Positions 55,991 through 64,000 of a stretch of 64,000 bases of DNA are shown here, in pieces. Every line of letters starts with the position of its first letter. The first letter of the stretch is position 1. The stretch is from the NCBI RefSeq assembly GCF_028890485.2, contig NZ_JARCHV010000001.1, positions 1,669,198 through 1,733,197 on the forward strand. The letters run 5' to 3'. Made by a program: the position numbers and the translations under genes. The stretch comes from Planococcus sp. SK3692. GTDB taxonomy: Bacteria > Bacillota > Bacilli > Bacillales_A > Planococcaceae. Below the pieces are notes generated by a model. The model had not been told where the DNA came from. It made no database searches and worked only from the letters and a program-made list of their open reading frames with translations.

Positions 55991-57373
55991 TTATTGTTGC
56001 GGGAATAATTCCTTCAACGCCTCGTTTATAGTTTCAACACCAACGACGCGGATTCCTTCCGGAAAATCCCAACCGCCCATATTCGATTTTGGGATGATGG
56101 CACGCTTAAAGCCTAGCTTTGCCGCTTCCTGCACGCGCTGTTCTATACGTGACACCCGACGCACCTCTCCGGTCAACCCGACTTCACCGATAATGCAATC
56201 ATCCACTTTCGGTGCAATATCCCGGAAGCTCGAGACAATGCTCGCGAGCACTGCCAAATCGATCGCTGGCTCATCCAGCTTCACGCCGCCTGCTACTTTA
56301 ATATATGCATCCTGTGACTGCAGCATCAAGCCGACACGCTTCTCCAGCACCGCCATTAATAACGATACCCGATTTTGGTCAATTCCAGTCGCCATCCGCT
56401 TCGGATAATTAAAGCTCGACGGCGTCACCAGCGCCTGGATTTCCACTAGTATCGGCCGCGTCCCTTCCATGGAAGCGACAACTGTCGATCCCGCTGTGCC
56501 GCTTGAACGTTCCTGCAAAAACAGCTCGGAAGGATTCAGTACTTCTTTCAATCCACCTTGCAGCATCTCAAAAATCGCAATTTCATTCGTCGAGCCGAAG
56601 CGGTTTTTGACGCTGCGCAAAATGCGGTACGTATGGTGGCGCTCCCCTTCGAAATAAAGTACGGTATCCACCATATGTTCCAAAATACGGGGCCCTGCGA
56701 TCTGGCCTTCTTTCGTCACGTGCCCGACCAGGAAAATCGCGATATTTTTAGTTTTCGCCACCCGCATCAATTCCGCGGTGCTCTCACGCACTTGCGTCAC
56801 GCTGCCGGGTGCAGATGTCACTTCCGGATGGTAAACAGTCTGGATCGAATCGACGATGACGAAATCTGGCTCTACTTCCTCAATCGTGTGATGGATCAGC
56901 TCCAAATTGGTTTCTGCAAAAATCAATAAGTCTCCCGAAACCGCATCCAACCGCTCCGCACGCATTTTCGTCTGGCGAATCGACTCCTCACCTGAAATAT
57001 ACAACACTTTCTTGCCAGCTTTCGCAAGAAGCGCCGATACTTGCAACAGCAAAGTGGATTTCCCGATCCCTGGGTCGCCCCCAATCAAAACAAGCGACCC
57101 GGAAACAATCCCGCCGCCGAGCACGCGGTTCAATTCTTCCATTTCCGTTTTCGTCCTTGGCTCTTCTTTCGTTTCAATCGAATTGATCGGTGTCGCTTTT
57201 TGAGCAATTTGCGGTGCGCTATGCTGGAATGCGCCCCTTGTGCCTTTCGGTGCTGCAACTTCCGTTTCTTCTGTCATCGTATTCCATGCTCCACAACCCG
57301 GACATTTCCCCATCCATTTTGCAGACTCATAACCGCAGGACTGGCAGATGAACTTTATTTTTTTCTTCGCCAT
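55991..57373 (-). CDS. radA: DNA repair protein RadA (Sms)
   Basis: 460 aa. N-terminal zinc finger [19 protein letters not shown], RecA-like ATPase with Walker [15 protein letters not shown] (about 97) and the RadA-specific KNRFGSTNE, then a Lon-protease-like C-terminal domain lacking catalytic Ser/Lys as in the family. Promotes branch migration in recombination. It is separated from clpC by a strong terminator, so its expression needs readthrough or an internal promoter. Confidence 0.97.
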   Translation of the reverse strand: MAKKKIKFICQSCGYESAKWMGKCPGCGAWNTMTEETEVAAPKGTRGAFQHSAPQIAQKATPINSIETKEEPRTKTEMEELNRVLGGGIVSGSLVLIGGDPGIGKSTLLLQVSALLAKAGKKVLYISGEESIRQTKMRAERLDAVSGDLLIFAETNLELIHHTIEEVEPDFVIVDSIQTVYHPEVTSAPGSVTQVRESTAELMRVAKTKNIAIFLVGHVTKEGQIAGPRILEHMVDTVLYFEGERHHTYRILRSVKNRFGSTNEIAIFEMLQGGLKEVLNPSELFLQERSSGTAGSTVVASMEGTRPILVEIQALVTPSSFNYPKRMATGIDQNRVSLLMAVLEKRVGLMLQSQDAYIKVAGGVKLDEPAIDLAVLASIVSSFRDIAPKVDDCIIGEVGLTGEVRRVSRIEQRVQEAAKLGFKRAIIPKSNMGGWDFPEGIRVVGVETINEALKELFPQQ

Positions 57374-57391
57374 AATGACCTCCTATATATA

Positions 57392-57422
57392 GAAAAAGCC
57401 CGCCGGAGACATATCCGGCGGG
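57392..57422 (-). terminator. Strong terminator between clpC and radA
   Basis: Perfect 8-bp GC stem CCCGCCGG/CCGGCGGG (57422-57399) with TATGTCT-type loop and CTTTTTCT after it. Only about 18 nt remain before the radA start. Confidence 0.92.
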
Positions 57423-57432
57423 CGGGATATCG

Positions 57433-59877
57433 TTACGATTTCTCTACGGCCCCTTCATTCGTACGGACGATAAATTCTTCGCCTTGTACATCGAAGATGA
57501 TTTTTTGCCCGGCAATTGCTGTACCTTTCAACAACTCTTCAGACAAACGGTCTTCGACATGCTTTTGAAGTGAGCGGCGCAAAGGACGTGCTCCGTATTC
57601 CGGATCATACCCCTCTTTGGCAATTTTATCAAGCGCTGCTTCTGTTAGCTCCAAATCGATGTCCTGTTCTTTCAAACGGTCCGTCAATTGCTGCGTCATC
57701 AGCTCGACAATCTTGCGCAAATCATTCTTTTCAAGTGAATGGAAGACGATCATATCATCGACACGGTTCAAGAATTCAGGACGGAACGCTTTCTTCAATT
57801 CCGCAAGCATCTTGCCCTTCATGTCTTTGTAATCCGTCTTCGAATCTTCCAAGTTAAAGCCGACATACTTATTGTATTTCAATTCCTGTGCCCCGACGTT
57901 CGACGTCATGATGATTACCGTGTTACGGAAATCGACGCGGCGCCCTTTGGAATCCGTCAAATGCCCGTCTTCAAGCACTTGCAAGAGGATGTTAAAAACT
58001 TCAGGGTGAGCTTTCTCGATTTCATCAAGCAAGACCACTGAATACGGCTTTCTGCGGACTTTCTCTGTCAGTTGGCCGCCTTCCTCGTAGCCGACATAAC
58101 CTGGCGGTGAACCGACAAGGCGTGAAGTCGTATGGCGTTCCATGTACTCGGACATATCGATGCGGATCATCGCATCTTCATCGCCGAACATCGACTCAGC
58201 CAAAGCCTTCGCCAGCTCAGTTTTACCGACGCCTGTTGGCCCTAGGAAAATGAACGAGCCAATCGGGCGTTTCGGATCTTTCAACCCGGCACGCGCGCGG
58301 CGGATCGCTTTCGAAATCGAAGTTACCGCTTCATCCTGGCCGATTACACGGCTATGGAGAATCTGCTCCAGGTTAAGCAATTTATCGGATTCTGTCTGCG
58401 CTAATCTCGATACCGGCACGCCTGTCCACATGGAAACGACTTTCGCGATATCTTCGACTGTCACTTCAGACTCTTCTTTGCCTTGTTTTTCTTTCCACTC
58501 TTTCTTCGTCTGGTCGAGTTCATCTTTCAGCTTTTGCTCGGCATCGCGAAGAGAAGCTGCTTTTTCGAATTCCTGACTTTGCACCGCTTCATTCTTTTCA
58601 GAACGCGCAGCTTCAAGACGTGTTTCGAGCTCTTTCAAATCCGGTGGAGTCGTATACGAACGCAAACGCACTTTCGAACCGGCCTCATCAATCAAATCGA
58701 TCGCTTTATCCGGCAAGAAACGGTCGGAAATATAGCGGTCAGACATTTTAGCTGCGGCAACAATCGCTTCATCGGTAATTTTTACGCGGTGATGCGCTTC
58801 GTAACGGTCGCGCAAGCCTTTAATGATTTCGATTGATTCCTCAACCGTCGGCTCATCCACTTGAATCGGCTGGAAACGGCGTTCAAGCGCTGCATCTTTT
58901 TCGATGTACTTGCGGTACTCGTCCAAGGTTGTTGCACCGATACACTGCAATTCGCCGCGTGCAAGTGATGGTTTCAAGATATTCGAAGCATCAATTGCAC
59001 CCTCAGCTCCGCCAGCACCGATCAATGTGTGAAGCTCATCAATGAAGAGAATGACATTGCCTGCTTGGCGTATTTCATCCATCACTTTTTTCAAGCGGTC
59101 TTCAAACTCACCGCGGTATTTCGTTCCGGCAACCACCGTACCCATATCAAGCACCATGACGCGTTTGTCGCGAAGTGTTTCCGGGATTTCATTATTCACG
59201 ATTTGCTGCGCAAGCCCTTCCGCGATCGCCGTTTTACCGACACCAGGCTCCCCGATCAATACTGGGTTGTTTTTCGTTCTGCGGCTCAATACTTCAATCA
59301 CACGGGTGATTTCGTCGCTGCGCCCGATTACAGGATCTAGGCTTCCTTCACGCGCCACTTGCGTCAAATCACGTGCCAAACCATCCAAGGTCGGTGTATT
59401 AGCAGATGCATTAGGGCTAGTGCCAGTCGACGCCTGCTCGTTGCTGCCCAGTAGCTGCAATACTTGCTGGCGAGCTTTATTCAAGCTGACACCGGCATTC
59501 CCAAGGACACGTGCCGCGACCCCTTCACCTTCACGTATTAAAGCAAGCAGTAGATGCTCAGTTCCGATATAGGAATGGCCCAATTTACGGGATTCATCAA
59601 CAGATAGCTCGATCACTTTCTTAGCTCGCGGCGTATAGTGAACAATCGGTCCGACATCCTTTTCTCCAACACCGACCAGTTCTTTGACACCGTCTTCGAT
59701 CAATTGTGTATTCACTTCAATTGCTTCAAGTGCTTTTGCAGCGATGCCGCCGCCTTCTCGGATCAAACCAAGCAAAATATGCTCAGTTCCGATCGATTCG
59801 TGCTTCATGCGGATGGCCTCTTCTTGGGCTAATTGAAGAACTTTTTGTGCGCGTTGTGTAAATCGGTTGAACATCAT
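57433..59877 (-). CDS. clpC: AAA+ ATPase ClpC
   Basis: 814 aa. N-terminal Clp repeat domain (1-150), AAA1 with [17 protein letters not shown], a middle domain with a UVR-like segment ([20 protein letters not shown]) that binds McsB and MecA partners, and AAA2 with [17 protein letters not shown]. The ClpP-binding loop is YVGFNLED. Unfolds substrates for ClpP. The first ATG at 59877 overlaps the mcsB stop by 4 nt. Confidence 0.98.
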   Translation of the reverse strand: MMFNRFTQRAQKVLQLAQEEAIRMKHESIGTEHILLGLIREGGGIAAKALEAIEVNTQLIEDGVKELVGVGEKDVGPIVHYTPRAKKVIELSVDESRKLGHSYIGTEHLLLALIREGEGVAARVLGNAGVSLNKARQQVLQLLGSNEQASTGTSPNASANTPTLDGLARDLTQVAREGSLDPVIGRSDEITRVIEVLSRRTKNNPVLIGEPGVGKTAIAEGLAQQIVNNEIPETLRDKRVMVLDMGTVVAGTKYRGEFEDRLKKVMDEIRQAGNVILFIDELHTLIGAGGAEGAIDASNILKPSLARGELQCIGATTLDEYRKYIEKDAALERRFQPIQVDEPTVEESIEIIKGLRDRYEAHHRVKITDEAIVAAAKMSDRYISDRFLPDKAIDLIDEAGSKVRLRSYTTPPDLKELETRLEAARSEKNEAVQSQEFEKAASLRDAEQKLKDELDQTKKEWKEKQGKEESEVTVEDIAKVVSMWTGVPVSRLAQTESDKLLNLEQILHSRVIGQDEAVTSISKAIRRARAGLKDPKRPIGSFIFLGPTGVGKTELAKALAESMFGDEDAMIRIDMSEYMERHTTSRLVGSPPGYVGYEEGGQLTEKVRRKPYSVVLLDEIEKAHPEVFNILLQVLEDGHLTDSKGRRVDFRNTVIIMTSNVGAQELKYNKYVGFNLEDSKTDYKDMKGKMLAELKKAFRPEFLNRVDDMIVFHSLEKNDLRKIVELMTQQLTDRLKEQDIDLELTEAALDKIAKEGYDPEYGARPLRRSLQKHVEDRLSEELLKGTAIAGQKIIFDVQGEEFIVRTNEGAVEKS

Positions 59878-60965
59878 GCAAAATCCTCTCCTTTTGTATT
59901 TATCCCGTTATCAGCTAACCTTTCCCGGAACAATTCGGCTCGGGCAAGGTCTCGTTCCTTCGCTTCCAATGGACGTCCTGCATACTGCTGCAAAAACGCA
60001 GGCTGCATAAAGACCATCAATTCATTCAGTATCGACATGTCCACATCAGTAATTAAATGAAGATCGATGCCGAGCCTGACATCTGACAAACAAGTTGCGG
60101 CTTCTTCTGTATTCAACAGACGGGCATGGGTCAGTACACCTAACGACCGGTATACCCTGTCTTCAAGGAGCAGTGGAGAATTCGCATTCAACGCCTCCCT
60201 CGCTCTTCGTTCCTGTTCAATAATCTGCTCGGTCATATTTTGCAAATCCTGCAAAATCTCATACTCTGATTTCCCCAATGTTACTTGATTGGAAATCTGG
60301 TATACATTACCAAGCGCTTCACTTCCTTCACCGTAAATCCCTCTCACAACCATCCCCAGACGGGATATAGCCGGGATAATCCGGTTGATTTGATGAGACA
60401 TGGTTAAGGCAGGCAAATGAAGCATGACGGAAGCGCGCATTCCTGTACCAGTATTTGTAGGGCAACTGGTCAAATAACCAAATTTCTCATGAAAAGCGTA
60501 AGAAAGATGTTCTTCCAAAAGCGAATCCATCTTGTTTGCTATGTCATAAGCTTCCTGCAAATGAAAGCCCGACTGCAAACTTTGAATCCGCATGTGATCT
60601 TCTTCATTGACCATGACACTAAGCTCTTCTTCATCTGATAACAATACCGCACTGGAATGCTGGCTATTCGCTAAATACGGGCTAATTAAATGTTTTTCTA
60701 CTAACACTTCACGCTGCAGATCATTTAATTCTTCAATATTAATGTGGGTAAACCCATATCCAACTTCCTTTCCTTTATCCAGTAAGACCGAAGAAACGGC
60801 TTTATCAACTTTCAACGCTTCGTCTTCAGAAAACGCATAAGGAAATTTAAATTCGTCTAGATTACGTGCCAGCCGAATTCTGGTACTCATAGCTATATCA
60901 ACATGTTCACCGTTATTAGCCATCCAACTGCTCGCTCGGGGTTGAAGGAAACGGTCAATCGTCAA
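59874..60965 (-). CDS. mcsB: Protein-arginine kinase McsB
   Basis: 363 aa if the TTG at 60965 is the start (reading [19 protein letters not shown]), 8 nt after AAGGAGG; the frame also opens 27 nt upstream without SD. Guanidino-kinase fold: [31 protein letters not shown] and [20 protein letters not shown]. Phosphorylates arginines on misfolded proteins and CtsR, marking them for ClpCP. Overlaps the end of mcsA by 11 nt. Confidence 0.95.
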   Translation of the reverse strand: MTIDRFLQPRASSWMANNGEHVDIAMSTRIRLARNLDEFKFPYAFSEDEALKVDKAVSSVLLDKGKEVGYGFTHINIEELNDLQREVLVEKHLISPYLANSQHSSAVLLSDEEELSVMVNEEDHMRIQSLQSGFHLQEAYDIANKMDSLLEEHLSYAFHEKFGYLTSCPTNTGTGMRASVMLHLPALTMSHQINRIIPAISRLGMVVRGIYGEGSEALGNVYQISNQVTLGKSEYEILQDLQNMTEQIIEQERRAREALNANSPLLLEDRVYRSLGVLTHARLLNTEEAATCLSDVRLGIDLHLITDVDMSILNELMVFMQPAFLQQYAGRPLEAKERDLARAELFRERLADNGINTKGEDFA

Positions 60966-61488
60966 TGTCCCCACCTCCTTCAAGCTTCTCATTCAAGGCC
61001 TTTACTTGATCTCGCAGCCTTGCAGCTTCTTCAAAGTTCTCATCTTGTATCGCAGCCTGCATTTGCTTTCTCAACTCTTCAATTTCTTTTTTAATTTTTA
61101 ACGTTGTTCCATAAGATGCAGGAATCTTCCCTGTATGTTCTGTATTTCCATTTTGCACTCGTTTTAAAATCTCAACTAACTGGGATGAGAAGGTACTATA
61201 ACACTCAGCGCAGCCAAATTTACCGAGACTCAAGAACTTTTGGAAAGTAAATCCACAAGATGGGCAAGTCGGAACTTCTTTTCTTACAGGAGTCACAGCG
61301 GCTTGCTGTTTTGGAAACCAATTAGCTAATAAATTATGGATTGCCATCGGGTCTTGGTCAAAAGAAAAACTGATGTTATGATTTTCTGCCGCACAAACGT
61401 GGCAGAGATGTTTTTCAGTTAAATGGCCCTGCTGGTTTTGCTTTACGATGACTGTAGCTGGCCGTTCTCTACATTGTTCACAAATCAC
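60955..61488 (-). CDS. mcsA: McsB activator protein McsA
   Basis: 177 aa from a GTG at 61488 overlapping the ctsR stop (GTGA). Four C-x2-C zinc motifs: CEQCRERPA, CHVCAAEN, CPSCGFTF and CAECYSTF. A C-terminal UVR motif (IQDENFEEAARLRDQVKALN) is shared with ClpC's partner region. Activates McsB kinase activity and links stress sensing to ClpC. Confidence 0.95.
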   Translation of the reverse strand: MICEQCRERPATVIVKQNQQGHLTEKHLCHVCAAENHNISFSFDQDPMAIHNLLANWFPKQQAAVTPVRKEVPTCPSCGFTFQKFLSLGKFGCAECYSTFSSQLVEILKRVQNGNTEHTGKIPASYGTTLKIKKEIEELRKQMQAAIQDENFEEAARLRDQVKALNEKLEGGGDIDD

Positions 61489-61970
61489 TTGATCACTCCT
61501 TGCCCGTTCGACTCGTATTGAATAGTAAACAACATCGCCACTAAAATCCTCGCCCGCACTTCATCTCGAACAGGAAGAGGCAGCCCGAGAGTAGAACGAT
61601 CAATGGCACTCAAAATCAATTTAGCTTCACGCTTCGATATTACTTCTTCACTCAAAAGCCTCCATACAATATCTTCAGCCATAGTTTGCGAAGCCCCAGT
61701 TTCAAGCCTATTAATAATTTGGGCAATTAAATCCGACTTCTTATGAAGGCGTACTTTCTTTATACGAATGTATCCGCCCCCACCACGCTTACTTTCAACT
61801 AAGTATCCACGATCTAATGTAAATCTAGTATTTATCACATAATTAATTTGAGATGGAACACATTGAAATTTCTCAGCAACCTCACTTCGTTTAATTTCAA
61901 TGTGGTCCTTACCGCTTATTTCGATAATCTCTTTTAAATAACCTTCAATTATATCTGAAATATTCCGCAT
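61485..61970 (-). CDS. ctsR: Heat-shock repressor CtsR
   Basis: 161 aa from the ATG at 61970 (MRNISDIIEGYLKEIIE) behind GAGGTG; an in-frame GTG 9 nt earlier overlaps the SD. Winged-helix domain with SEVAEKFQCVPSQINYVINT and the glycine-rich wing KRGGGGYIRI that senses temperature in Bacillus. Represses its own operon through the operator at 62012-62028. Confidence 0.97.
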   Translation of the reverse strand: MRNISDIIEGYLKEIIEISGKDHIEIKRSEVAEKFQCVPSQINYVINTRFTLDRGYLVESKRGGGGYIRIKKVRLHKKSDLIAQIINRLETGASQTMAEDIVWRLLSEEVISKREAKLILSAIDRSTLGLPLPVRDEVRARILVAMLFTIQYESNGQGVIK

Positions 61971-62011
61971 CGCTCTCACCTCTTCAGCGTTTTAATGCGC
62001 TAATGATTGAC

Positions 62012-62028
62012 TTTGACTATATTTGACT
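62012..62028 (-). promoter_or_regulatory. CtsR operator
   Basis: Heptad direct repeat AGTCAAA-TAT-AGTCAAA on the minus strand, close to the CtsR consensus, followed by a further GTCAA half-site. It covers the transcription start just downstream of the -10 box. Confidence 0.92.
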
Positions 62029-62030
62029 TA

Positions 62031-62059
62031 ATTATACATAAGCGTTTTGCGGATATCAA
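62031..62059 (-). promoter_or_regulatory. Sigma-A promoter of the ctsR operon
   Basis: TTGATA (62059-62054), 17-nt spacer, perfect TATAAT (62036-62031). Confidence 0.9.
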
Positions 62060-62076
62060 ATACTTAGTTTGAGACA

Positions 62077-62107
62077 GAAAAAGTCTCGGGTTGAATATCC
62101 CGAGACT
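62077..62107 (-). terminator. Terminator after the small unknown gene
   Basis: A 9-bp stem AGTCTCGGG/CCCGAGACT (62107-62082) followed by TTTTTCTG on the minus strand. Confidence 0.9.
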
Positions 62108-62109
62108 CG

Positions 62110-62355
62110 TCATTCTTGGTCCATCATTCGTTTCATAAAATCTTTCGTATGACTAGATACTGAGCGAGTTTTTTCTTCAGCATACTTGGTTCTCCAGCGT
62201 GTACCCTCTTGCCAAACTTCAACTACATCTCCATTGTTTACATCATGAGTAAAATCTGCAATAGGATAAGTATATTGTTCAGCGGGATCTCTTAATGAAA
62301 CTAGTAATGCTGTTCTTTTATCGACAGTTTTTACTTTGTAGTATCCGGCTTTCAT
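62110..62355 (-). CDS. Small protein of unknown function between rrn and ctsR
   Basis: 81 aa, ATG at 62355 with GAGGTGAAG 6 nt upstream, and its own terminator. Starts MKAGYYKVKTVDKRTALLVS, with predicted beta strands, a VVEVWQEGTRW stretch and a charged helical tail ending KDFMKRMMDQE. No family is recognised; an SH3- or KOW-like small barrel is only a guess. No clear -35 was found upstream, though TATTAT/TATAAA boxes occur. The SD, terminator and codon use make a real gene likely. Confidence 0.75.
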   Translation of the reverse strand: MKAGYYKVKTVDKRTALLVSLRDPAEQYTYPIADFTHDVNNGDVVEVWQEGTRWRTKYAEEKTRSVSSHTKDFMKRMMDQE

Positions 62356-62423
62356 AAGACTTCACCTCAATTCTTTTTTCCCTTTATAATATATTTTCAA
62401 TCCTTTTTTGAATAAAAACAATA

Positions 62424-62463
62424 CAAAAAAGGCCGCTACCGGAATGAACCGGTAACGGCCTTT
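62424..62463 (-). terminator. rRNA operon terminator
   Basis: A 12-bp stem GGCCGTTACCGG/CCGGTAGCGGCC (62460-62431, one G-T pair) followed by T6 on the minus strand, 8 nt after the 5S gene. Confidence 0.95.
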
Positions 62464-62470
62464 CTATTTG

Positions 62471-62585
<115 letters not shown>

Positions 62586-62652
62586 CTTTTTTGAGCTTGT
62601 TCGCTCAAAACTGGATAAATCGACATTGGGGGAAACTTGCGTTTCAGTTTGT

Positions 62653-64000
<1,348 letters not shown>

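Overview
The window reads as part of a Bacillales (Firmicutes) chromosome, most like the Planococcaceae (Planococcus-like). This rests on protein similarity to Bacillus, gene order, T-box and CtsR regulation, zinc-type S14 and L33, and SigH, McsB and RadA. Species cannot be fixed from the sequence alone. Every confidently called gene lies on the minus strand, so transcription runs from high to low coordinates. The right end holds a 23S rRNA 3' part and a 5S rRNA gene.

Layout in transcription order. (1) 64000-62420: 23S (partial), 5S and an rrn terminator, then a small unknown gene. (2) 62060-57430: heat-shock operon ctsR-mcsA-mcsB-clpC behind a promoter with a CtsR operator, then radA. (3) 55890-47290: yacL, ispD, ispF, gltX, a cysteine T-box, cysE, cysS, mrnC, rlmB, yacP, sigH. 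(4) 47280-43600: rpmG, secE, nusG, rplK, rplA, an L10-type leader, rplJ, rplL. (5) 43540-30730: rsmC-like methyltransferase, rpoB, rpoC, then rpsL, rpsG, fusA, tuf. (6) 30460-19635: ilvE, an isoleucine-type T-box, ilvB-ilvN-ilvC-leuA-leuB-leuC-leuD, and a YuiF-type transporter gene. (7) 19600-5080: the S10-spc-alpha ribosomal supercluster, rpsJ to rplQ. (8) 4880-410: ecfA1-ecfA2-ecfT, truA, rplM, rpsI. (9) At the left edge, a truncated VOC/glyoxalase-family gene.

How it works together: most of the window is information processing (ribosomal proteins, RNA polymerase subunits, elongation and initiation factors, secretion channel SecY/SecE, rRNA methylation and processing, Glu and Cys tRNA charging). 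Added to this are protein quality control by McsB arginine phosphorylation and ClpC, DNA recombination (RadA), isoprenoid precursors (IspD/F), cysteine synthesis, and a complete route from acetolactate synthase to leucine apart from dihydroxyacid dehydratase (ilvD), which is not in the window.

Compared with the B. subtilis order, four points stand out. An approximately 11 kb branched-chain amino acid block sits between tuf and rpsJ. The map gene and its small neighbour are missing between adk and infA, replaced by about 400 nt with strong RNA-folding potential. disA is missing between radA and yacL. ybxF is missing between rpoC and rpsL. Several leaders and intergenic hairpins (before nusG, rpoB, rpsL and rpsJ, and upstream of the YuiF-type gene) look regulatory and are listed as findings. 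No CRISPR array, prophage, insertion sequence or tRNA gene was seen.
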